A DNA stretch of 64,000 bases from Paenibacillaceae bacterium (GTDB lineage: Bacteria > Bacillota > Bacilli > Paenibacillales > NBRC-103111): the NCBI GenBank assembly GCA_029256185.1, contig JAQSYI010000008.1:1-64000 (forward strand), in the 5' to 3' direction. This document shows, piece after piece, positions 44,231-52,967 of this stretch. The translations under genes and the position numbers were made by a program. Every line of letters starts with the position of its first letter. The stretch's first letter is position 1. The notes beneath the pieces are model-generated. The model saw only the letters and a program-made list of their open reading frames with translations. It made no database searches and had not been told where the DNA came from.

Positions 44231-47200
44231 TTATGGCAGCGTTATAACAGGTGCTAACGGCTGCATGTCTGATGAAACGGGGTCCGATCCCTGCCAGACG
44301 AATACTTTGACCGTACACCCCTCTACCGAAGCAGGAAGCAGGAAGCCTGCCCCAAGCTCTTCTGCCGTACCCGCTCCCAGTTCCTTGGATGCATAAGCAA
44401 GCCGGGTCATTGCGCCGCCTGCATCGAACAGGGCAACCATAACCACCGCTTGCTCCGCATCCGCCTGAAGGTTCTCCACAGAAACCCGCGCATGCAGAAG
44501 TTCACCGGCGGCAAGCGCAGTTGCATCTCGCACAGCACCCACCTGGAAAGTGGCCGAAACGGCAAAAGGAGAGGGCTCAGTTTGCGGCTGCTGATAGGTA
44601 ATGGTGATTTCCCGTCCCGCGGTAGCGCCATTTAGGCTAAACTCCACCCAAACCTGCTCCGAAGCCCCGTCATTGGCCGCAGCATGGATTACATATTGCC
44701 CTTCGGCCACCTGGAGATAACTACCCTCATAGACCGCGCGCTGCACAGTGATGGGGGCGCTTGCACTTTGTCCCGCTTTCAGCTTGAGCACTTGGGTGTC
44801 CACATTGCTGCCGGGGGATAGTGCAGCATCAAGGGTGACAGCCGCCTCGTACTTGCCGGCTTCCAGTTGGACCAGAGCCTGATCATCCAACGGTCCTGTC
44901 CGGGTAAAACGGACGCCGTCAGCCAGAACAAAGTGGCCTGTTGCATGGCTGTTGGTTACAGTCACACTCCCCGTCTGTCCTGTCACAAACGGATAGGAAC
45001 CCAGCTTAATCCAGCTGCCTCCGGTCAGATTCTGGCTCTGAATCTTCGTACTTGCGCCTGTCGCATGCACAATCCTGTAAGGAGCATCATCGGTCCCGTT
45101 TGTCTGATGAAAAAAGACAAATACATCATACATGCCATCCAATGGAATATCCGGCGTATACGTTACGCTGGATTTCCCGTCATGCGCCGTCTGGTTATTC
45201 AGTGAGAAATTTGAGGCGTTGGCCAGAGGTCTGTCACTTACTGTTGTCCAGGTGCCTGTTTTTACAACGCCAACCGCATCACTGTCATCCATTGTGACGG
45301 ATACATTGTCCGGAATGAGGGTAAGAGCAACATTGTCCACTGAAATTTTGCCTATGCCGGACAAAATCCCCACATTAATGACCAAATTAGGCACATCTTC
45401 TGTTACCTGATACCTTTGGGAATACAAAGCATATTGATCCGTCAGAGTGACAGGCGGCAGTTGATGATCGTTCTGGCCATCCCAGATATTCAGCTCCGGC
45501 TGGATATCCGTTCCTCCCTCCAGCTTCTTGATCCAGGCAGAGAGCACATAAGTGCCAGGCTCGGCAACTCTGATCGCCTGTGCCACAAAGGTCCGGTTGT
45601 CCGGCGCGCCGTTAGAATCAAGCACCAGCGTATTCGCTCCTGCATAAGGGGAGACGGTATTTACATACGCGTTCGTGCCATAGCTTCCCCTTCCCCAGCC
45701 CATCGTCCAGTTCTGCAGCAGCACAGCCGCCGGACCGCCGGCCGGATCGCCCAATGTAGCTTCGAAGCCGCCATTGGCAATATTGGGCACCTCTGTCAGT
45801 GTTAATGCGGATACAAAGCTCAGGGGTTCATTGCTGACTACGAATAAGGTATTGCTCTTCAGAATCGTCCCGACTCCGTTATCTACGGTTACAGGAACCG
45901 TACTGCCATAAGAATCCTGAACGCTGACAATCGAAGCCGGATTGCTCACCTTCAGGCTTAGAGGCAGCTCGTTCGCCGACAGAACGCTTACATATTTGTT
46001 GTCCGTCCGCTTCATATAGTAGTTGACCGTAAGCCGTCCGGAGCCCTCGAACGCGGGGTATTTCCCGATGTACTCCTCCACCTTGCGGATGTGATGCTGC
46101 AGGGTGGCGGTTGTCTGGAACACCTCGGTAGGCGACTGCGTATAGCGGCTTAAGAAGGTATCATCGGCAGGTACTCCCATATTGATGAACTTGGATGCGC
46201 CCACAGACAGAAATTCCATGTACTTCTCGACCGTATCATAGATCCTGGCCTCTACCGTGTTTTTGTGGATGGAAAACACTTCTCCTTGCCACAGCTCAAG
46301 CTCCGGCTTGATGCCCTTGGCCGTACCGTAACGGCTCAGAATCTCCGTCAGGCCTCCTGTTCCTTCATATCCGTGAATGGTAAAGATATCATAGTAAGGA
46401 ACATTCTCCGGCTTCAACGTTTCGTAGATGATTTCCGTCTGGGCAATTGCCGGGCCCAGGGTGGCGGAGAAGCCGCTGCTGGTCACATACAGCTCCAGAT
46501 CCAGCCCGGTTTCCTGCTTATACTCTGCCTTGACTCTCTGTGCCTGCTCATAAGCAAGCTTTTGCATAAGAAGATATTCATCCGCTGTTCCGGAAAAGGC
46601 GCCCAAAAGACCGGGAGGATGGAAGTTGACCTCATTGACAACCTCCCAATATTTCACCTTGCCCGCATAGCGCTTCATGGACTGATAGACATAATTGCTC
46701 CAATCCCCGCCAGTACCGGGCACACCATTGGTAAATTTAATATCCTTCGGCACCCAGCGTTCCGGATATAAGGGATACGAGTTGCTGGCAACCGACAGAT
46801 AGCTCGCCGGAATATCGGCAACATTGGCGGGTATGGATGAGGCCCACCTGGATGGATAACCAAGCACCGCCAGAACATCCGTATCTGCAGCCTGTGCCTT
46901 CTTCACATAAGCATCCGGCTTTTCCCAGGTGAAATGGCCCTTCACAGGTTCCACCTCATACCATTTGAAGACAGTAGCTTCCTCCCAGCCACGGGCTATG
47001 GAGGTGTTGATTTTTTTCCAGGGGGCAAAGCTGATCTTGGGACTGATGTGCTGGCCGTAATAGTCCGCGTACTTGCCGTCGGGCACAGCTTCATCATCCA
47101 GCGGCACCTTGGATATGGCGCTGGTGTAGACAATTGCCTCCTCAGCCCCCGATCGGATGGACGTTTCCAGCTTCCAGAAGCCGGACTTATTATCAAGCTG

Positions 47201-49027
47201 TGGAACAGGCAGCGTTTCAATCCGGTAGTCCGCACCGGCAGGAACGATAACCGTCTGGTCCGGAACCTGGATCACTTGATTGTCCTGATTTGTTGCCTTG
47301 ATGGAGACGGTGTAGGTTTTGGGCGCATCGCCATAGTTCACCGTCAGTACCGGATAAACCGCAGATTCATCGATGTAATAGACACCGTATTCACTGCGGA
47401 ATACAGGCTTGACCACACTGTAGCCTGAACTTTCATGCCATGGTGTGACGAACTTCTGCGACTCTATTTCTTCTCCATAGGTGATGTTGGAGAGAAGAGC
47501 CGTATCCGTCCCTTGGGTAAACGTGGTGGTCGATGTTTCCAGTTGGGCAACAGGAAGCGCCTTTGTGGAAATCTTCAAATTGCTTACGTTGTAAGGGCTG
47601 CCCCGGTTAACCATGAATTCGAAGGGCATGAATTTCTCCAGGATTGCGCCCATATTGGTGCTGGTCCGGGCTATTTCCGTTCCATTCATATAAATAGCGG
47701 TATAGCCGCCTGAACCCAGCCTCCAGGCAAAGGCCAGATTGAAGGGCTGCCCAACCGTATAAGAGACGTTGGTATAATCCGCCTTGGCAGACACAGATTG
47801 ATTGTTCCCGTTTCTGATCAGGAGAGTCAGCGGCTGCTCATAAGGAACCTCCGAGCCTACCGTATAAGTCTCTCTGGCCATAGGCGGAATATGAGCGGCC
47901 ATCAGAGAATTGCCGGGTATGCCCAGACTGCCTTGTGCCGGAATGAGCGAAAACAGGAAGTCCCAAAAGTTCCCGAACTCGGAATAGGGCTTGTCGATTC
48001 GAACCGTCATTTCCAGAGTGCCCTCGCTGGCATTGATGATGCCGGGGACAAATTCTCTGAAGATGGACTCATCTTCTTTGAGCAGCTGATCGATGAGTGA
48101 AGAATTGCCCGGCTGATTTTCCGGTGATATCACTACCTCAATATTCAGCTTGGCTGACGCGGTTCCTTTGGTCAGGGAAATTGCCGCCGTTTCAAGCACG
48201 GGCATGCCTGTTGTGTTCTCGGCTTTTAATATGAAATCGTTTTCAACAATCGAGAGATATTGACCGTCCACAGGCGCATATACGGCAACCTGAACACTGC
48301 TGCTCGCGGTTTGGCCCGGCTTCAGCCTGACTATGGCCGAATATACACTCTGTCCCACGGCAGCTTCCGGTCCGATCAGCGCTGAGGTTTCATATTTGGC
48401 CAGCTCCGCATTGACAATATCCTGGTCCGTTGCCGGCGGCAGCTCCCCTGCTTTGATCAGCTTGATGGCATCGATTGCCGAGTCCGCAGCAGCAGACGGA
48501 TATTCCGTGTAGCCCGCGCCCCCGGCTGTGATGGAATAGGACCCGCCCGACCGGAAGGAATAGCCTGAGCCTAATTTCACCCAATTGGTCGTGGAATTAG
48601 CCGATAACGGATTATTGACAACGGAGGTGCCGCTCTCGCTGCGGATCGTATAAGGCACGTTGCCATTATACCATTTATTGGCCGAGGGCTTGCGGACATA
48701 GAAATCATAAACGCCATCCTCGGGGATTGCGGGTGTGAAGATCATGCTTTGGGGAGCTGCTGCGTTGTAGTGGAAAAAGGAGAATGCGCCGTTATAAGCA
48801 TCACCGACATTGGCCGTTACCAGGGTGAATTCGCCGGACTTCTGTACTCCTTGGTCCTGATCGTCCATAATCACGCCCACCTGTCCCGGCTCCAGTGTGT
48901 CCCCTGCCGCAGCGTGAGCGGGAACAGCGTAGCCAAACGGCAGCATAGCAAGCAGCAGCAGCATAATAACTGCAGCATTCACGGCCCTCTTTAATCTCAT
49001 GCTCTGTTTTGGCTTTTCCATATCCAT
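44231..49027 (-). CDS. Giant secreted multidomain glycosidase
   Basis: A 1598-residue exported protein. The ATG at 49027 has GGAGG 7 nt upstream. After the signal peptide: a golvesin-C-like beta domain (about 50-190), Ig-type and laminin-G-like regions (about 200-590), a TIM-barrel glycosidase (about 655-1005) with acid/base E799 in WEVVNEVN and nucleophile E916 in LWQGEVF, a CBM4/9-like domain (about 1115-1280), a second golvesin-C-like domain (about 1290-1415), and a beta-rich tail. The barrel is closest in style to GH39-type clan A enzymes, substrate unknown. There is no SLH or sortase motif, unlike the locus 1 enzyme. The SLH-only protein downstream may supply anchoring. Confidence 0.8.
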   Translation of the reverse strand: MDMEKPKQSMRLKRAVNAAVIMLLLLAMLPFGYAVPAHAAAGDTLEPGQVGVIMDDQDQGVQKSGEFTLVTANVGDAYNGAFSFFHYNAAAPQSMIFTPAIPEDGVYDFYVRKPSANKWYNGNVPYTIRSESGTSVVNNPLSANSTTNWVKLGSGYSFRSGGSYSITAGGAGYTEYPSAAADSAIDAIKLIKAGELPPATDQDIVNAELAKYETSALIGPEAAVGQSVYSAIVRLKPGQTASSSVQVAVYAPVDGQYLSIVENDFILKAENTTGMPVLETAAISLTKGTASAKLNIEVVISPENQPGNSSLIDQLLKEDESIFREFVPGIINASEGTLEMTVRIDKPYSEFGNFWDFLFSLIPAQGSLGIPGNSLMAAHIPPMARETYTVGSEVPYEQPLTLLIRNGNNQSVSAKADYTNVSYTVGQPFNLAFAWRLGSGGYTAIYMNGTEIARTSTNMGAILEKFMPFEFMVNRGSPYNVSNLKISTKALPVAQLETSTTTFTQGTDTALLSNITYGEEIESQKFVTPWHESSGYSVVKPVFRSEYGVYYIDESAVYPVLTVNYGDAPKTYTVSIKATNQDNQVIQVPDQTVIVPAGADYRIETLPVPQLDNKSGFWKLETSIRSGAEEAIVYTSAISKVPLDDEAVPDGKYADYYGQHISPKISFAPWKKINTSIARGWEEATVFKWYEVEPVKGHFTWEKPDAYVKKAQAADTDVLAVLGYPSRWASSIPANVADIPASYLSVASNSYPLYPERWVPKDIKFTNGVPGTGGDWSNYVYQSMKRYAGKVKYWEVVNEVNFHPPGLLGAFSGTADEYLLMQKLAYEQAQRVKAEYKQETGLDLELYVTSSGFSATLGPAIAQTEIIYETLKPENVPYYDIFTIHGYEGTGGLTEILSRYGTAKGIKPELELWQGEVFSIHKNTVEARIYDTVEKYMEFLSVGASKFINMGVPADDTFLSRYTQSPTEVFQTTATLQHHIRKVEEYIGKYPAFEGSGRLTVNYYMKRTDNKYVSVLSANELPLSLKVSNPASIVSVQDSYGSTVPVTVDNGVGTILKSNTLFVVSNEPLSFVSALTLTEVPNIANGGFEATLGDPAGGPAAVLLQNWTMGWGRGSYGTNAYVNTVSPYAGANTLVLDSNGAPDNRTFVAQAIRVAEPGTYVLSAWIKKLEGGTDIQPELNIWDGQNDHQLPPVTLTDQYALYSQRYQVTEDVPNLVINVGILSGIGKISVDNVALTLIPDNVSVTMDDSDAVGVVKTGTWTTVSDRPLANASNFSLNNQTAHDGKSSVTYTPDIPLDGMYDVFVFFHQTNGTDDAPYRIVHATGASTKIQSQNLTGGSWIKLGSYPFVTGQTGSVTVTNSHATGHFVLADGVRFTRTGPLDDQALVQLEAGKYEAAVTLDAALSPGSNVDTQVLKLKAGQSASAPITVQRAVYEGSYLQVAEGQYVIHAAANDGASEQVWVEFSLNGATAGREITITYQQPQTEPSPFAVSATFQVGAVRDATALAAGELLHARVSVENLQADAEQAVVMVALFDAGGAMTRLAYASKELGAGTAEELGAGFLLPASVEGCTVKVFVWQGSDPVSSDMQPLAPVITLP

Positions 49028-49101
49028 TTCTCGACCTCCTCTGCTGCGGATTGAATAAAAAAACGGATGCATCGCTTTAGTACCCTCCTTAACGTTATTT
49101 T

Positions 49102-49116
49102 CTGTTACGCTTTCAT
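49102..49116 (-). promoter_or_regulatory. Degenerate cre upstream of the giant glycosidase
   Basis: Minus-strand ATGAAAGCGTAACAG shares nine leading bases with the perfect cre at 19709 but lacks one base in the right half. It lies about 75 nt upstream of the start. Possible CcpA site of low affinity. Confidence 0.3.
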
Positions 49117-49222
49117 TTTACTAAAGAGGCAATAAACACTGCCAGATGACAAAAGTAAGATTAACATGACATTCATATGGATTCTTGCCGTGCCAAATAC
49201 CCCCTGGCGTACCAGAGGGCGT

Positions 49223-49251
49223 TTGTAAATAATAGCATTATAAACTATACT
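49223..49251 (+). promoter_or_regulatory. Promoter of the GntR regulator gene with embedded operator
   Basis: TTGTAA (49223-49228), 17-bp spacer, TATACT (49246-49251). The spacer is filled by ATAATAGCATTATAAAC (49229-49245), part of a palindrome that is repeated in the promoter at 52771-52799. This is the layout of autorepression. Confidence 0.7.
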
Positions 49252-49296
49252 CTTTATATCCAATAGTTGTTATATTAGAGGAGCGAAATTGCATTC

Positions 49297-50400
49297 ATGG
49301 AAAGAAAAGAACCTTTATATCATCAGATTCAGAACTATATTTTAGAACAAATCCAAAGCGGCGTATGGCAGCCTAACGACCAATTGCCTCCCGAGAGGGA
49401 CTTGGCAGACCAATTTAAGGTGAGTAGAATTACCGCCAAAAATGCCGTTTTAGGCCTTGTGGGCAAAGGGATTCTTTACCGCCACCGCGGCAAAGGGACG
49501 TTCGTTTCCGAAACCGGAGCATTGCAAGAGGAATTATCTCCTGTGATTACACCGCACAAGACCATAGGGCTCCTGTTGCCTCCTATGGAATTCCACTACT
49601 CCTCCTTGCTGCTGACCGGTGTGGAAGAGACTCTGGGCAGGAATGGGCATCATCTGCTGTTCAAGCGGATACCGGATTCCTCTGAGGAAGAATCCAAGGC
49701 TATAAGTGCGTTCCTGGACGCGCAAGCGGACGGTTTGATTATCCTGTCCCGGGGGAACGGTTACTTCAATGATGAGATGATCAAGCTCGCCCTGACCAAG
49801 TTCCCCCTGGTATTCGTAGAGAAATTTATGCGGGATTACAAGTCCAATGCCGTTTATTGCGACACAGAGAAGGCAGGGTATTTGCTCGGCCAATACGCTG
49901 CACACAGCGGCAGGAAGCAGCTTGGCTATATGACTTATCCGTCGGAATTCCGGATTGGAGTGAAGGAACGGATGTTCGGCATGCAGTCCGCCCTGGTGGA
50001 CCACGGTATCTCGCCCATACCGGCTGAGCGCTGTCTCCAGGTTTCCCCGAAGCTTCTGGAGGGTCTATCGCATCTGGAGCATAATCTGATTCCTGCGCAA
50101 TTCGAAGAGTTCCTGCATCAGCACCCCAAGATGGATGCGATTATTGCAGCCGATGCCCTGACTGCCAGATATGCGGGAATTGCCTGCCGGGCAACCGGCA
50201 GAAATGACATGCTGATTATTTGCTGTGATAAACCGCAGTTTGAGTTAGACTGTGTGCTTCCCTCGGCGTATGTGGACCAATTTCCCCTGAGCATGGGACA
50301 GGAAGCTGCAAGACTATTGTTGGAAACCTTGGATAATCCGGATACGCAGAGCAGGCATGTTGTTATTGAACCCAAGCTGATTCAAACCAAGTCCATTTAG
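49297..50400 (+). CDS. GntR-family repressor with LacI-type sugar-binding domain
   Basis: A 367-residue regulator. Residues 1-75 are a GntR winged helix (LPPERDLADQFKVSRITAKNAV...; GTFVSE at the end of the wing), and about 85-365 a periplasmic-binding-type (LacI/PBP1) sensor domain, the arrangement seen in AraR. The nearest Shine-Dalgarno (GAGGAG) is 13 nt from the ATG, which is long. It probably represses its own gene and the convergent GH36 gene, both of which have the same palindrome in their promoters, and releases DNA on binding a sugar. Confidence 0.88.
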   Translation: MERKEPLYHQIQNYILEQIQSGVWQPNDQLPPERDLADQFKVSRITAKNAVLGLVGKGILYRHRGKGTFVSETGALQEELSPVITPHKTIGLLLPPMEFHYSSLLLTGVEETLGRNGHHLLFKRIPDSSEEESKAISAFLDAQADGLIILSRGNGYFNDEMIKLALTKFPLVFVEKFMRDYKSNAVYCDTEKAGYLLGQYAAHSGRKQLGYMTYPSEFRIGVKERMFGMQSALVDHGISPIPAERCLQVSPKLLEGLSHLEHNLIPAQFEEFLHQHPKMDAIIAADALTARYAGIACRATGRNDMLIICCDKPQFELDCVLPSAYVDQFPLSMGQEAARLLLETLDNPDTQSRHVVIEPKLIQTKSI

Positions 50401-50443
50401 GAGCTGCGGGGAAATTAGCGGTACTTTATTTCGTCGCAGTCTC

Positions 50444-52597
50444 TTAGAGGGCACTGAACTCAACCGCCCACTCAACCGCGCAGGTTGCTTCTGACAGAAG
50501 CTCAACCTCCCATACCCCGTTGCCTTGACCGCGGGCAGCAACAACTGTACCAGCTCCGGCCAAAGCTTGCATCAGCTCATATTGCGGAGGGACATGTATC
50601 GCCAGCTTGCAGGCTTCGCCGCGGATAAGCCGGGATTCCCCGGACAGCTTGTTTCCTTCCTCATCCCATTCCAGCGTCTCAATTTCGCAGGCGCCCTGGG
50701 TAATATGGCGTGAGGTGGAGATAAGCTGAGGCCGGTCCATTAGCTTATGGAGGCTAACAACCTTGGAGCCATGCGGCGGCAAGTCCATGCTCAACGCTTC
50801 CCTCCGCAGCCCGAGGAATTCCCGGTTCCAGAAATCATATACCAGATAGGCCTCCTCCTGTCCTATATCCAGGCATAGATCAACCCCCAGATCCAGCCGG
50901 ACGCTCAGTTCCTCATCGGTAATATTCAGAACATCAACCACATTCCACGTGCCGAAGCTTTTGGAGATGAACAGGTTTACCAGCATATAAGGGGTGTCCC
51001 GCTTCAGCTCCCGGATCTCCATGGGGTGAATGTCGATTGCCGGCACAATCCGCTTCAGCAGCTCGATCCGCTCCATTCCAAGACCCGGCAAATGATCGCC
51101 CATGGTTACCGGCACTCCGGTCAACCCATAGAAGGACGCCCGGGAGCATGCTTGTTCCATATTGTTATATTCTTTGCGGACAATGATATTATCCATGTCC
51201 GCATACCATAGCACATTATGGTACAGGTAATATTTATGGGCCCGGTCCAGGCACTGGTCAACAAACTCCTCCCACTTGAATATGTCTCCGCCGACTCTGG
51301 CTCCGTCAAAGTAATCCGCAGCAAACGTAATATCCCGCGTAACGGTGCCGGAGCAGGACATCATGTACCGGTCATCTCCGATTACATTCCTGGCTGCCTG
51401 TATGACCTCTCTCACGGCTTGTTCGGGAGACTTGCTCCGGTCATGGAACCGCTCATGGTATTGATCAAAGAGTTGAAGGCTAACGGGAAGACAATCCCAT
51501 TTGAACACATCATACCCCCAATCCAGCAGCTGCCGGAACACGGCTGGAATAAACTCCGAGACGATCCCCGGATGGCTGGGGTCAATCCACCATTGGCCGC
51601 ACCACCGGTTATCCTGGGCCAACACCCATTCGGGATGGGCTTGGAACATTTCATTAAGGTTGGGATCATTGGTTGCCCCAATCCATAATGCCGGGATTAA
51701 TCCCATTGCCTTAATTTCATCGGATACGTATTTCAGACCTCTGGGATATTTCTGTTGATGGGGACGAAAGGAATCTACCCCCGGCGTTTCATTCCCCGAC
51801 AGATTACTGTGGTACCATTCCCAATCCACCCAGATGCAATTTACCCCGTAATCCTTCAGATTGTCGGCAATAAAACGGGCATTTTCCAATACAGTTTGTT
51901 CCGCGGCTTCGAATTGCACCGCATACCAGGTCATCCAGCCTGACGGAGGCGCGGGGAACTGATGGTTTTTCAGCATGGGCTTATGGGGAACGGAAAATTT
52001 CCGGGCATAGTAATTTTCATGAACTTTTAGTTTAAAGCCCTTAAAGGAATCATAGGTTGCTGTTGACATGCGGAAGGTATAGCAGCTGCTGCTCCAGTCG
52101 AAGCCCAACCGCAGCTTGTCGCATCCGTCAAATTCCAGCACACTGTCGGATATCCGGTCGTAAAGGGCACGGTCCACTCTGGAAGCGGCCGGGCCATGGG
52201 CCACTCTCAAGGCGCTTCCGCCGCCGTCAAGCCGGACGGCAAATGTAGAATGCTCAGGGTCCTCCCCCCAGAACAGATCGCCCCGGATCTGAAAATCCGC
52301 ATGCGCCCAGGAAGATAGTTGAATTCCTTTTTTATCAATCATAAACCGGAAGTGAAATTCAGGCAGGGGATCGGGTCCATGCACATACTTGATTTCCATT
52401 TCCCTTCCATCCTCAAGATCCTGAACCTTCACAGCCACATCCTGATAATCGGCAAGCCTCAGCTCATGGCCGGCATAGCTTATAACCTCCAACCTGCCGT
52501 TTCGCAAAAAAGAACCCCTATTCGGCGAATACAATGTAAACGCATGCGTGCTTTCATCATATTCCACCGCAAGACTCTTATAATTGATATATTTCAC
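50444..52597 (-). CDS. GH36-like alpha-galactosidase
   Basis: A 717-residue cytoplasmic enzyme. The GTG start at 52597 has AGGGAGG 7 nt upstream; the longer frame from an ATG 36 codons earlier has no ribosome site. An N-terminal beta-supersandwich (1-260) precedes a clan D TIM barrel and a C-terminal beta domain. The nucleophile is likely the Asp of FKWDCL and the acid/base the Asp of YFDGARVGGD. Barrel motifs NCIWVDWEWY and IPALWIGA also fit GH36/GH31. It probably hydrolyses alpha-galactosides taken up by the cell. Transcription starts at a repressible promoter at 52771-52799. Confidence 0.8.
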   Translation of the reverse strand: MKYINYKSLAVEYDESTHAFTLYSPNRGSFLRNGRLEVISYAGHELRLADYQDVAVKVQDLEDGREMEIKYVHGPDPLPEFHFRFMIDKKGIQLSSWAHADFQIRGDLFWGEDPEHSTFAVRLDGGGSALRVAHGPAASRVDRALYDRISDSVLEFDGCDKLRLGFDWSSSCYTFRMSTATYDSFKGFKLKVHENYYARKFSVPHKPMLKNHQFPAPPSGWMTWYAVQFEAAEQTVLENARFIADNLKDYGVNCIWVDWEWYHSNLSGNETPGVDSFRPHQQKYPRGLKYVSDEIKAMGLIPALWIGATNDPNLNEMFQAHPEWVLAQDNRWCGQWWIDPSHPGIVSEFIPAVFRQLLDWGYDVFKWDCLPVSLQLFDQYHERFHDRSKSPEQAVREVIQAARNVIGDDRYMMSCSGTVTRDITFAADYFDGARVGGDIFKWEEFVDQCLDRAHKYYLYHNVLWYADMDNIIVRKEYNNMEQACSRASFYGLTGVPVTMGDHLPGLGMERIELLKRIVPAIDIHPMEIRELKRDTPYMLVNLFISKSFGTWNVVDVLNITDEELSVRLDLGVDLCLDIGQEEAYLVYDFWNREFLGLRREALSMDLPPHGSKVVSLHKLMDRPQLISTSRHITQGACEIETLEWDEEGNKLSGESRLIRGEACKLAIHVPPQYELMQALAGAGTVVAARGQGNGVWEVELLSEATCAVEWAVEFSAL

Positions 52598-52768
52598 AGC
52601 AGAACCTCCCTCGTACAAGTTGCTCTTATCCTCCATGCTTATACGTCTTCCACCCCATATATTTCGGAAAAGCAAATCCCATATTAATTCCCGGCTCAGG
52701 CTCAAATGTCATTATTCTAATCGAAAAAATGTACTTACCCATCCATTTCTGATAATTGGTTATATTAG

Positions 52769-52799
52769 TTATAATAACATTATAAATTCAGGTTGTAAA
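52769..52799 (-). promoter_or_regulatory. GH36 promoter with GntR operator
   Basis: Minus strand TTTACA (52799-52794), 17-bp spacer, TATTAT (52776-52771). A perfect inverted repeat TTATAAT-AAC-ATTATAA (52769-52785) covers the -10 and part of the spacer. It matches 16 of 18 bases of the operator in the GntR promoter at 49229-49246. Confidence 0.7.
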
Positions 52800-52877
52800 T
52801 TATACTTTTGCGGATAATTATATATCCAATTTTTCAATGTTATGCCCGGGTTCTGCGGGGAAAGCGAGTAAGGAAAC

Positions 52878-52904
52878 AGAAAAAATCCTTATGGTACAAG
52901 GATT
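52878..52904 (-). terminator. Second tandem terminator
   Basis: Perfect 7-bp arms AAGGATT/AATCCTT (52884-52890, 52898-52904), followed on the minus strand by a run of T. It lies 20 nt beyond the first terminator. Confidence 0.65.
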
Positions 52905-52921
52905 GAAGGCATTTGCAGGCT

Positions 52922-52952
52922 CAAAAGAACACCGCATAACATGCGGTGTTCT
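52922..52952 (-). terminator. Terminator of the esterase/allose-type operon
   Basis: Perfect 12-bp arms (52926-52937, 52941-52952) with a 3-nt loop and TTTTG on the minus strand. It lies 16 nt after the esterase stop codon. Confidence 0.85.
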
Positions 52953-52967
52953 AGGATGTACCATTTG

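Larger units (their letters stand above)
52598..52967. other. Gene-free regulatory region
   Basis: Between the GH36 gene and the esterase gene. It holds the GH36 promoter with GntR operator (52769-52799), a leader of about 165 nt, and two tandem terminators for the leftward esterase operon. I see no gene. Confidence 0.7.
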
